Source of the DNA: Lathyrus oleraceus
Lineage: Eukaryota > Streptophyta > Magnoliopsida > Fabales > Fabaceae
Assembly (NCBI RefSeq): GCF_024323335.1
Contig: NC_066585.1
Span: 79,435,609 to 79,499,608 of the forward strand
Reading direction: 5' to 3'
DNA: 64,000 nucleotides
A program made the translations under genes and the position numbers. Numbering within the stretch: position 1 is the stretch's first letter; every line of letters begins with the position of its first letter. The notes beneath the pieces were generated by a model. That model was not told where the DNA came from. It saw only the letters and a list, made by a program, of their open reading frames with translations, and did no database searches. Positions 1-9,619 of the stretch are shown here, in pieces.

Positions 1-1680
1 CCTCAGTGGGTTTCCCCCCAGTGGAGTTGTTTGGAGTTGCTTTTATGGTAGTTTTCGTCTGTGCAGTGAGCTCCTCTTTTCTCAGATGAGACTGATGATC
101 CATCCTTGCAGAGATCTTGTTGTTTCCTGATCCCGGCAGATTTTTTATTCTCCGGTGGTCCTGGCTGTCTCTCCTGTGGTGTAGTACCAGGCGTTTGATT
201 CCTGGACCTGTTTGCGTTAGATATGTCTGTTTTGTCAGCATTCATCAAACATAAATCACGCATATTCATGCATACTTTCAACATTCAGATATTCATGTTG
301 CATTTTTTTGCCATATATCTTTTGTTTGTTGTCTCCTGCTAATGGTGATATAGATCTCCTCTATAGATCTCCCCAAGAAGATGTCGGGTGTCTAAACTCT
401 CAATATAGAGTCAGCCCCATAAGCAGAAAGTGTCTGTCATTCCTTCTGCAGTTCCCCACTGAGATATATCCTTGTGGATGACGGTTGTTTCCGTTCCCTC
501 CCAACACATATATTGGGATGGATTTTCCCTATTGAGTTCTTTCCTCATTAGGACGAGTCTTGATTCAGTTTGCCTTTTTGGATTGATCCTGAATTGGCCT
601 TTTTCAACTGTCTCTTATGCTTCCCTGTGGAATAAATGAATATTTGCTCAGTAACCGACAATAGTTCATCTTATCCCCAGCGGATTTTTGGTTTTCTACC
701 CAGTAACCGGTAGTTGTAAAGCCTATATACCTTTTTCCCTCTTGGCGGAATCTGTGTTTGTTTGCCTAGAGACTGGTATTTGTGAACCTTTTGTTCCTCA
801 GCAAGATTTGTGGTTTTCTACCCAATATTCGGTAGTTATAAATCCTATTTCCTTGCTCTCCAGCAGATTTGTGGTTTTCTACCCAGTAACTGGAGATAAT
901 AAACCCTATTTGTTTTCCCCGTGCGGAGTAGTGATCCTTTTGCTCCCCACGCAGAGTTTGTGGCTTCTACCCAGTATCCGGTAGTTGTAAGTCCTATCTT
1001 TGTTGGGTTTTTACCCAGTAGCAGATAGTTATAAATCCTACTTTCATCCCCTAGCATAGGTAACCTTTGAGGTTCATCCTGGTTGATGGCGGATTTTGCG
1101 GTCTTCTACCCAGTATTCGGTAGTTGTAAATCCTATGTTGTTGTTGTCTCCCTAGCGGATTCTGTGCTTCCTTGTGGAATAGTTGGATAATTGCTCAAGT
1201 AATCGGCAATCATTCACCTTCTCCTCAACTGAGTCTTTGGTCTTCTACCCAGTATTCGGTAGTTGTAAATCTTATGTTCTCCCCTGTGCAGAGTTAACCT
1301 TGGTGTTCATCCTAACCGATGACGGTTACTCTTGGTGGTTATCAATATCCAGTATTTGATGTTGATCTTTCCTCTCCCTTTTCTGGGTATTTGCTCTGAG
1401 TAAGCAATTGTATCCCCATCAAGTCTTTTTGTGGATAATTGCCGTATGCTAGCAATTTTATCCTCAGCGGGTCCTTTCACCGCTTGCCAGTGATTTGTTA
1501 CCCGGATCATTGATTTTTTATCAATGCATCCCCGGTGAGTCCTCTTTCATTTACCCTTTTGTTGGTAATGATTGTTGCTCCCTTTGATCGGTCATCTTTA
1601 TATACCTAGTTTTGGTATCCCGATGCCTTTCTTTTCGGTTGATTTATCCTTTATTAACCCAGTAACCGGTTGTGGATAAT

Positions 1681-1985
1681 CTTCCATGCGAGTGTATTAT
1701 CCATGTTCTGACGGTAATGGATAATATATCTCATGCACTCTTCAGTCGAAGCCTGTTGCGTTTCCCCAGTCGAGTAAGATTCGTGTTCCTTTTGCGGAAT
1801 CGAATATTCATTTCTTCCCTTTTTTGAGCGTATCTCCCAGTAACCGGTGATATGTCTCCTGAATAATTGTCGTATCCATGTTCTGACGGTAATGGATAAT
1901 ATATCTCATGCACTCTTTGGTTGAAGCCTTTTGTCCTTCCCCATTTGAGTAAGATTCGTTTTCCCTTTGCGGAGTCGAATGTCCA
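1681..1985 (+). repeat. Tandem ~176-bp duplication in element B 3' UTR
   Basis: Two diverged copies, each beginning near CCATGTTCTGACGGTAATGG (about 1704 and 1880) and running through ATCTCATGCACTCTT, a GAGTAAGATTCGT block and a GCGGA(A/G)TCGAAT block. The second copy differs at scattered bases, so the duplication is not very recent. Confidence 0.7.
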
Positions 1986-2983
1986 TCCTGTAAGTCGATT
2001 TGCTTTTTCAAGCCCTCCTTCCAGATGATGAGTGTTTTGGTAGTAAAAACCAATTCACGTTTTCGGTCGGTCACCTATTATATACCCAGTATCCGGTATC
2101 CCTGGTGTTCCTTCCTTTCTGCTCCCTATTATGACCTTGGTCTCCTGCGGAGTCAGATTTTTCCTGAGTTGATATACCTTTTTCAGGTCTTCCTCAGATG
2201 TTTTGGTTGATTGATATCTCTCACCCTTATACCGGTCTTAGATATTCATTCTTCCTGAGCTTGTTGTTCTATCACCCAGTAACCGGTGTTCAGATCACAG
2301 GTCTCTTTGAGCTTGTTACCCAGTAACCGGTAACATCTCACCCTTTCGCTCCCCCTGGAGAGTCTTTGTTAGACATTCCCCAGTGGAGTTTCTGTTGTGA
2401 TTTACCCTTTTGCTGTATTGGCGTTTTCTCCAATATATGCAAGTTTTCCCCGGCAGGAAGGTTCTGTGTGAATTTTTTCCCAGTCCGAGTCCGGATTTTT
2501 ATCCGAAGTATCCTTGTGGATAATTTTGCTGTATTGGCATTTTCCCCAATACACGCGTCTTTGAGTCATCTTGAGTCTTTCCAATGGATTTGTTCCCTTT
2601 GGAAACTTCTTTTCCCCAGTGTCAGTCCTTTACTCCCCAGTAAAGTCTCCAGTCGAGTCGTGTCCTGCACGCAGTGTCAAGTTCTTGTTTCCCCTAATTC
2701 AGAGTCGTGTCCTGCTCACGAATTATTTTTTCTTATCACCATAAGAGTCCTGTTAGAGTCTCTGTTCCATTAGGAAGTGCATCATTCCTGTGGATTTGTC
2801 TTTTCTCTTGATTTTCTTCTTTGTGGACCCATATTCCCCACATAGTTTGTTTCTTTTGCATTCATACATTTGCATCATGAGGTCTCTTAGGGACCAAAAT
2901 TTGTCTCTTTGTTGTTATTTAAGCCCATTCTACCGCGTCGAGATGAAGATTTTAACCTTCACTTCTCCGGCCGGAATGACATT

Positions 2984-2996
2984 AAATAGGGGCATC
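2984..2996 (+). other. Polypurine tract of element B
   Basis: AAATAGGGGCATC lies immediately before the LTR start TGTAAGACCCC. Element A has the matching AATAGGGGCAGC before its 3' LTR. The PPT is the RNase H-resistant primer for plus-strand DNA synthesis. Confidence 0.75.
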
Positions 2997-3968
2997 TGTA
3001 AGACCCCAATTTTGTCCCTAAGATCCCTTATGGCATCATAGCATATCATTGCATAAGCCTCAAGGATCATTGGACACCTTGCTTCCTTCCCAGTGGGTGG
3101 GATCTTTCTTGAGAGTGATTTCTTTATCACCAAGTATTGCTTGCATTTGTATATCATTGCTTTTCTCTTAATCACTAACCAAAATGTACAAAAATATGTC
3201 ATCTAACATTTGTTTTGTAGCTTAGACAGTCAACAGGTCAAGGCATCAGGTGAATTCATGGTACAAAGAGCAGATGGTATTTTCTTTTAGATGAGGACCA
3301 TATGGAATTATTTTGATCTTAAGTGAGCTATAGGTTCATTTTGGAGCCAATTCACCAAGTGGCAATGGCTCAAGTTCATCAGGATATTTTCAGGTCATCT
3401 AAGGACCAATGCAGTCAACTGAAAAGTCAATTGTGGGTTTTGAGTGTGAGAATTGAGTTTCTTCATACCATTCATGTCCAAATCATGCTTATTCATCATA
3501 CCAAACATCAATGTTGAAGAATTTGAAGCCAGTGCAAAAGTTTCCAAAAATGGAAAGTGACCTGTAATTTCAACTTTCCAAAAATGGCAAGTTTTTCGTC
3601 CAACTTCAACTCAACTTTCCAACATCAAAGAAGTTTCAAATGAAATTATGTCCAACATAAAAGTTGAATATATATCTCTCCCATTTCCAAAAAGTCTAAG
3701 ATCATGATCATCTGATGAATGGTTGAACAGATATGGTCCAATCATTGCCAAGTGTGCATGGAACTTCAAAAGGCCATAACTTTTGACTCATAATTCCAAA
3801 TTGAGTGCTCCTTTTTCCCAAATTCTTCTCATGACATGAACTTTCCAAATCAATCATCACATTGCATGAAAATTCATCATATGATCATATGCATATTCAT
3901 GTCCATTTTGGAGGGAAATTCATAAATTCAAAATTGGTGCATTACATGAGCTAATTTCCATTGCCATT
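2997..3968 (+). repeat. 3' LTR of element B, first part (U3)
   Basis: Starts with TGTAAGACCCCAATTTTG, the same start as the 5' LTR of element C at 52759. It is interrupted after 3968 by insertion of element A, which duplicated CCATT (3964-3968). The rest of this LTR resumes at 34767. The joined LTR would be about 4938 bp, close to the 4837-4897 bp LTRs of A and C. Confidence 0.85.
3964..3968. repeat. Left target site duplication of element A (CCATT)
   Basis: CCATT precedes the TG start of A's 5' LTR and is repeated at 34762-34766 directly after the CA end of A's 3' LTR. A perfect 5-bp duplication is standard for LTR-retrotransposon integrase. Confidence 0.95.
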
Positions 3969-4962
3969 TGTAGCACCTTAAATTTGCACCTCCAATTTGT
4001 ATATACATTTTCATTTTTAGGTCATTAACATTGCATTATTCATTGCATTAGTCCATCAAGTCATCAGGCAAGACTGGTCAGAAGATTCAACTGGGCAAGC
4101 AAGCAAGTGAATTCTCCAGGAGATCAAAGCCCTAGGGTTGGTATAATGAGTTCATATGATTCAAGGATCATTTTGAAGTGATTTGGCCAAGAATTGAAGG
4201 CTCAGATTCATCAGTCCATGTGCAAAATCATCTGAAACCCTACTAAGTCAACAGAAGTCAACTGTCAGTTCAATTATGGATTTGGAGGTGGGAGATGGTT
4301 AGAGATGCCTCATTCATGTGTAGACAAGTCTCATTTGACATTTCAAACATCAACATTGAAGGATTTGAAGTCAGATCAAGACTTTCCAAAAATAGCAGGT
4401 GACCTGTAATTTGAATTTGCCAAAAATGGAAAGGTTTTCAACTCAAGATTACATCATCAAGAAAGCTTCAAATGAAATTTTGTCCAACATGAAAGTTGAA
4501 GATCTTTCTCTCCAATTTCCAAAAAGTCCAAGATCATCAATTTCTCATGTGTGGTTAAGGAGATGTGATCAAAACATGGCAAAGTGTACTTGAAGATTCA
4601 AATGGGCATAACTTCTCAACCAAAACTCCAATTCAAGTGGTTCCTTTTGCATTGTTCTTATTTTGACCTATATTTTCCAAACCTTGCATTACATGCCATG
4701 CATTATCATCACATGAACATTTGGTAATTCACTTGATTTTTGGAGGGAAATTATGGAATTTAAAAATGATGCATTATTTGAACATTTCATCACTTCCATT
4801 GGCTCCAAGACAGAATTTGAAGTGAATTTGAAGCATTCCCGTGCACTGTTCACCATGCACACCATGCATAGAGGTGAGATACCAAATTTGCATATGCACC
4901 ACATTCTTGCTAATTCACTTAACTTTTGGCGAAACATGATTAGGAGCATGATTAGTAGGAGG

Positions 4963-4969
4963 TATATAA
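4963..4969 (+). promoter_or_regulatory. TATA box of element A LTR
   Basis: TATATAA about 1 kb into the LTR, followed by AACCCTAACTG. The same box is at 30910-30916 in the 3' LTR. It implies transcription starting near 4995, leaving roughly 3.8 kb of R plus U5 in the RNA leader. Start site not shown directly. Confidence 0.6.
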
Positions 4970-6258
4970 CAGAAACCCTAACTGTTTTTCACTAAGAACA
5001 CTCACAATTTTCAGATCTAGAATTTTTTTCACAAATTCTCTCTCAAAATTTTCTTCAAGCAACATCCATTTCTCTTGCTTGATTCATCATCCTGAAGTGT
5101 TATCAAGGAGATTTGCACGTGGAATCGAAGAAAACAAGGCAAGATTGCAGCATATTGAAGCATGAACTCATCCATGGCAAATGCAAATTCTGGTGGATCC
5201 GTGTGTAAATGAATCTCAAGCCTTCATCCAATCAACTTCACAAGCTTCATAGAGGAACATTGGAGCATTGCAAGGTCTGAATCCCTCGAATTCCAGTTTT
5301 GCACTTCAAAGAGGTTCCAAATCGATTTCTATAATTCTTAAAATGCTTATGCTATTGTTGTTGATCTTTTGATGCTGAGTATTCTGAGCTTTGAATCACA
5401 ACTTTTCATGCAAAATTGAGTTAGATATGCTAGATTAAAGTTTCATAGTTGATTATTCATTTGCTCGATTCTATGAATATATGATGATCCATGCCATTTC
5501 TATGCTTGATTCATGATCCTTGATGAAAGATCTACATGATGATATGCTTAATTGTGATTTCTGAGAAAATTGTTCTTGATGCCTTGCACTGTTCATGATG
5601 AACACGTTGAAGATGATGAAGTTCATCTCCAGGCCATGTTTTGATCTTTCGAAATACTTTTCCTGCGTTTTGCATGTGTTTGTCTCGTTCTCAACATGTA
5701 TTGGTACACCTGTATGCCACGCCTTGTCCACATTTCGTTTTGATTGGCTCAGAAGCCTTTGACTTAGCCACATCACCTTTGACCGGCCACATATTAAATG
5801 AAACGCTAAGTTTCATCCTCAGCGCGCGCCAATATCTGAATTGTCATGGTATTCGATCCTCCGTGCCAGCATTTCTTCATATGCTTCATTTATTTTCCTC
5901 ATGTATTCATGTGCCATGCTTTACATCATTTTTTATTTTTTCTCCATCTTCCAAAATTCATAAATAATTGAAAATTCATCCAAAAAATATGAAGTTTTTT
6001 GCATTGCATTCCTTATTGTCTCTATTATTTTTTGAACATTTTCCATAAATTGTGCATGGCTGGAAAGTATTTTGTGCTAGGGAATGTGGACATGTATGCA
6101 TTTTGTACCTTGCCTTGCCATATCATTTGTGAAATGCTGAGCTTTTATCCAATGAATTTGAAAATTTGCATGATGAAACTAGACTCTTGGCTTGACATTT
6201 TGGTGTTGATTTGGTATTTTTACCATTTGTCATTTCTGTTTTATGATCATGTGAATGT

Positions 6259-6283
6259 AGGTGTGACAATTTGTGTCACACCT
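6259..6283 (+). other. GTGTGACA hairpin 1 in A LTR
   Basis: AGGTGTGACA, 5-base loop, TGTCACACCT: a perfect 10-bp stem. A second copy with an 8-bp core is at 6616-6636, and element B has the 8-bp core at 36206-36226. Confidence 0.6.
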
Positions 6284-6615
6284 TTGTTTGTTCATCTTAT
6301 GTGATGTGTTAGCCTTGCCTATTGATCTCCAATTGCCTTGATTTTTTGTATGATGCATATTAGGGATGTTGTGATTGCTCATGATTTTGGTTGGAAATTT
6401 TGGGATCATTTCTGATTTAATTGAGATTTTTCATTCTAGATGGTCACATGTGAGCTTTTACATTGCCTTGAATTTCATTTGATTGTGAAATGCTTGTCGA
6501 TTATCCAATGCTTGTGAATTGTTGCACACTATTTCTAGACATGTTGAATGTTGTTTTGGCTTTGGTTTGAGGTTTTTACCATAATCCATTTCTGTTTTAG
6601 GCCTATGCTAAGTTG

Positions 6616-6636
6616 GTGTGACAATTGGTGTCACAC
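6616..6636 (+). other. GTGTGACA hairpin 2 in A LTR
   Basis: GTGTGACA, loop ATTGG, TGTCACAC. Same stem core as the hairpins at 6259-6283 and 36206-36226, with a different loop. Confidence 0.55.
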
Positions 6637-7472
6637 ATGTGCTTGTTGTGCTTGCTTTGACTTATGCTATGTGATTACCATGCCTAATGTTGTCCAATGC
6701 CTATAAATTTTTGTGTGTTGATCATGTTGTATGTCCTGTTTACTCATGAATCTTGCCAAGATTATTTGAATCATTTTTGATTTAATGTGCATTTGTTGCT
6801 TCTGATGTCACAATGTGGTCACAATTTGCATACCTTGCCATGTCTGGTTCATGAAATGAATTTGGTGAACGATATTGATATGGGACTTTTTGGAATGTGT
6901 TCTTGATTGATTGAAGTTGATTCATGTTGAATTTTATGTTCTGTTTTGAATGTTTGACCTGCTTTTGACCCTAGGCTTTGACCTAGTGGTTTGGACTCAC
7001 TGTTTGGATTGTGGATTTCAGGTTAAGGTGCACATTGCCATGGTTGGATTGATTCACTCATTTGGATTGATTAAGTTGATAGATGTTGGATAACCTTATG
7101 TTGTTTTGTAGGTTGATGCCAAGTTGTGTGTGTTGTGCCCATTGGTTTGTGGCTTGCACATTGTTGCCTAGTGCCTTATCTGTCTGATTGTGTGATTGAC
7201 TGTCTGTTTGGTTGTTTGACTTGTAAACTGATGGGTTTAGATTTTTTCAGGTACCTAAGTTGCTTAGAGTTCTTTTGAACTTGCTTTGCTAGCTTGTGGG
7301 TTGCTTAAGCTAGGTATAATTCTCTGACTTCATGTAGTCTGGAAGACATGTCCTGTTATGTGGGGCAGGCACCTGTCTGAAGCCCTCCTTAAGAGGCAAT
7401 GCTTGTGTTTGTTTATCTTTGTGCCTTGTACATACAAAGACCTCCTAAGTGAAGAGGAATTGGCAGATACAA

Positions 7473-7713
7473 GGGATGTGCAATCCATCCCCTGCTATTC
7501 AGTGTGTCATCCACCTTACTCACACCATTGTGTTGATGCATTGTGGATAATAACCCAAGATCCAGTTGTGTCAGTCATGTGGAGTAGAGTCCCACATTTT
7601 GGACTCCCACACTTTCATTTGTCTGAAGCTCTCCCAGGCCAGGGATAAGAGCTGTGAGGTCTGATCCTCACTTCCTATTTCATCTGCTTCACCCTAACTC
7701 TCAATGTTAGGGT
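7473..7713 (+). other. Cluster of three conserved hairpins in A LTR
   Basis: GGGATG/CATCCC (7473-7491), GTGAGG/CCTCAC (7654-7671) and ACCCTAAC/GTTAGGGT (7691-7713). Element B has all three at 37035-37053, 37216-37233 and 37253-37275. In B the middle stem is ATGAGG/CCTCAT, a compensated G-C to A-T change. The region falls in the transcribed part of the LTR. Confidence 0.6.
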
Positions 7714-8004
7714 TAAGAGCTAACATCATCCTGATACAGTGGCTTGTTTGTCGAGGTTGACATGACCCCTTGACTAAAGCCTAGCCTTGTTTGAGCCCCT
7801 CTGTTTGTATATAGTGTGTGTGCTTGCTTTTGTGCTTATGACTGTTTGTGATGTTTAAGATAGCTTGCTCCCTGTGCAAGTTAGATAGAAACCTTAACAT
7901 AGGGATCGTATGCATGACAACTTCTAGGCTCGAGTCGTAGTCTCCCTAGTAGTTTGTGTCTCCCTTTGTATCTGGTTAGGCTAGTCCTTTTTCCCTGTGT
8001 AGGG

Positions 8005-8049
8005 GAACTACGTCGCCCTGATCCTCATACCAGATGAGGTACGTAGGCA
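8005..8049 (+). other. CTACG/CGTAG hairpin motif, copy 1 (A LTR)
   Basis: GAACTACG ... TGAT, inner stem CCTCAT/ATGAGG (8023-8028 with 8034-8039), then TACGTAGGCA. The outer CTACG and CGTAG can also pair. Five relatives with different inner stems occur in the window. Confidence 0.65.
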
Positions 8050-8107
8050 GGAGATGAGCAGATCTCTCCGGGCAACCTTTTGCTTTTTGTCCCTTGCGTG
8101 TGTTAGG

Positions 8108-8328
8108 AGTCTGACATAAGTCCAGCGATTGGCAGTCGGTTTCCTGTCTGTGCGTGTGTTTGTTGTGTGCTTGGAGTCCGATATAAGTCCAGCGATTGGC
8201 ATTTGGTTTCCAGTGTGGGTTTGTTGGTTCGGAGTCTGGTGTAAGTCCAGCGATTGGCATTCGGTTTCCATGTTTTCCTGTTTGTGTGGAGTCTGACGTA
8301 AGTCCAGCGATTGGCAGTCGGTTTCCTG
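8108..8328 (+). repeat. Four tandem ~55-bp repeats in A LTR
   Basis: Units share AGTCTGACRTAAGTCCAGCG followed by ATTGGCAKTYGGTTTCC, starting near 8108, 8177, 8232 and 8290. Element B's LTR has five related units at about 37464-37714 with AAGACCATTGATTGGC in place of AAGTCCAGCGATTGGC. Confidence 0.8.
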
Positions 8329-8356
8329 TGTTTGTTTTGTCTGGCGTGCGTTAGCC

Positions 8357-8405
8357 GAGCTACGAGTGCTCTGATTCTTCTTCGGTCAAAGAAGATACGT
8401 ATGCA
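8357..8405 (+). other. CTACG hairpin motif, copy 2 (A LTR)
   Basis: GAGCTACG ... TGAT, inner stem TCTTCTT/AAGAAGA (8376-8382 with 8389-8395), loop CGGTCA, then TACGTATGCA. The outer stem has one mismatch (CGTAT for CGTAG). Confidence 0.6.
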
Positions 8406-8442
8406 TATGATACGACATCCTAGCGAGCACGTTCCCCTGTCC

Positions 8443-8488
8443 CGAACTACGTTGACTCTGATGTCTGTGCCTGACAGACTACGTAGGC
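8443..8488 (+). other. CTACG/CGTAG hairpin motif, copy 3 (A LTR)
   Basis: CGAACTACG ... CTGAT, inner stem GTCTGT/ACAGAC (8463-8468 with 8474-8479), then TACGTAGGC. Same frame as the other copies, different stem bases. Confidence 0.65.
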
Positions 8489-8606
8489 CCAGGATGCGAT
8501 ATCCTGCCGAGTTAGTTTCTTTTGTCGTTCTGTGTTTCCTTCCAGCCTTGCGCAGTGTTTGTAATCAGTTTTAGCAACCTTTATTCTTTCTTTTGAGCGT
8601 GGATCT

Positions 8607-8620
8607 CGTCGAGTACGACG
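8607..8620 (+). other. AGTA-loop hairpin in A U5
   Basis: CGTCG-AGTA-CGACG followed by GGATGCG and the conserved block GGTGCTAATACCTTCCC. The same loop on other stems is at 38502-38517 (B), 57426-57441 (C) and 62474-62489 (D, minus). The 3' LTR copy is at 34563-34576. Confidence 0.7.
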
Positions 8621-8755
8621 GATGCGTAGGGGTGCTAATACCTTCCCTTCACATAACCGACTCCCGATCCCATCTCTCTCTGGTCGCGAGACCATGTCTT
8701 TTCCAAGTTTACTTCGAGCGTTTCCTTTCCCTCTTGTGGGATCAATAACGCACGG

Positions 8756-8768
8756 TGGCGGCTCTGTT
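8756..8768 (+). other. PBS-like sequence inside A U5
   Basis: TGGCGGCTCTGTT resembles the first 13 bases of the true PBS (TGGCGACTCTGCT at 8808), 52 bases upstream. Matching copies occur near the end of the B, C, D and E LTRs. Confidence 0.6.
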
Positions 8769-8807
8769 GTTTCGTTTTCCCGCCGGTTTTTCGCGTAATG
8801 CGACAGC

Positions 8808-8825
8808 TGGCGACTCTGCTGGGGA
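8808..8825 (+). other. Primer binding site of element A (tRNA-Arg type)
   Basis: TGGCGACTCTGCTGGGGA begins two bases after the LTR end. Ogre elements are known to use a tRNA-Arg primer. The identical site follows the LTR of element C at 57662-57679. Confidence 0.85.
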
Positions 8826-9619
8826 CCTAATAGAGAAGTTGACCTCTTGCTGGTCCATCTTCCCTAAGCGAGTCTCTCCTAGCGCTCTCTAGGTTAGGGT
8901 TTGGTTGCTTTTGCTATTTCATTTATTGCATTTATTTGTATATATTTGCATTTATTGTTTGCATTTATGTTTGCATCCATCATCTGTTCATCTGGCTGTG
9001 TTGTGTTATCTCTCTGTTGGGGTGGGAGTTACATGAGGTAAAAGGCCCAATACCCAGACTATGAGTGAAATCTAGGACACCTAGGAATAGAGTGATTCAT
9101 GGGAAGCGGGTGGTATTGCGCCACTTAGCGGAACATTGATATCACGAGTAGTTCAGACTCTGATGGGGTATTATCGTTACATACTTTGGGTGTGTATATG
9201 ATGATATTCTATGAAAGGGTTATTTATGCTGCGTTTCTCTTGACCTTACCCTGGCCTAGATGACACCCGTGAGTGGGAAGGGAATGATCATTATTACAGG
9301 TACAGTTGGTGACCGGTTGGTGACTTGTTGGTGACTTGTGATCCTGTTGGTGACTTGGTTCTTCAGATATGGGTCTCAGATGACTTTGGGGTTTCAGATG
9401 ATTTTGTGGTTCCGAGTTCAAGCCGAAGCTTTGATCCTGTGCTTCGAGATACACAACCAGCCAGTCTTGTCTGCATCATTTGCATCATAGCATGTTTATT
9501 TTCAAAAAAAAAAATATGCAATAAAAAAAAATTGAAAAAAAAGAAGAAAAAAGAAAAGAGCTAATCTCTGCATGCATATCATTTCTCAGGTTCATTCAGG
9601 GGTCTGTTCAGTGATAGAG
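8826..9619 (+). other. Leader between PBS and ORF1 of element A
   Basis: Untranslated stretch without a credible gene. It has an A-rich run at about 9507-9560 and a GCATCAT-rich segment ending in TTTCTCAG at about 9589, which looks like a 3' splice site; GAGGTAAAAG near 9035 could be a donor. A spliced leader is possible but unproven. Confidence 0.5.

Larger units (their letters stand above)
1..2996 (+). other. 3' untranslated region of Tat/Ogre element B
   Basis: No convincing coding region. The stretch is T-rich and full of short degenerate repeats such as CCCAGTAACCGGTAGTTGTA (about 690-1275, and shorter CCCAGTAACCGGT pieces near 1660, 1840, 2275 and 2320) and of TCCCCAG/GTGGA words. It ends in a purine tract directly followed by an LTR start. 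Long repeat-rich 3' UTRs between integrase and the 3' LTR are usual in Ogre-type elements, and element A has a similar one. B's genes and 5' LTR lie left of the window. Open frames here are short and lack any recognisable motif. Confidence 0.75.
3969..8805 (+). repeat. 5' LTR of element A (4837 bp)
   Basis: Begins TGTAGCACC and ends GCGACA, directly followed by the PBS. Contains a TATA box at 4963-4969, two GTGTGACA hairpins, a hairpin cluster at 7473-7713, four tandem copies of a ~55-bp repeat at 8108-8328, three CTACG/CGTAG hairpins and an AGTA-loop hairpin at 8607-8620. Open frames inside the LTR occur in both LTR copies but show no protein family signal. Confidence 0.95.

Noticed and set aside
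1..2996. Coding gene in the left end
   Set aside because: Open frames are short, on both strands, and follow degenerate T-rich repeats; none has a motif.
4753..4995. Forward open frame upstream of and over the A TATA box
   Set aside because: Lies in LTR U3, is short, and crosses the likely promoter.
7976..8271. Minus-strand repeat-rich open frames in the A LTR
   Set aside because: Their repeated peptide is only the translation of the ~55-bp tandem DNA repeat. No start or domain supports a protein.
8808..8825. tRNA gene near the LTR end
   Set aside because: Only the 18-base complement of a tRNA 3' end is present; there is no cloverleaf. The same holds at 18936, 41807, 50151 and 57662.
9507..9560. 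Poly(A) tail of a retrocopy
   Set aside because: The A-rich run is interrupted, lies inside the leader of A just before ORF1, and has no matching short duplication.
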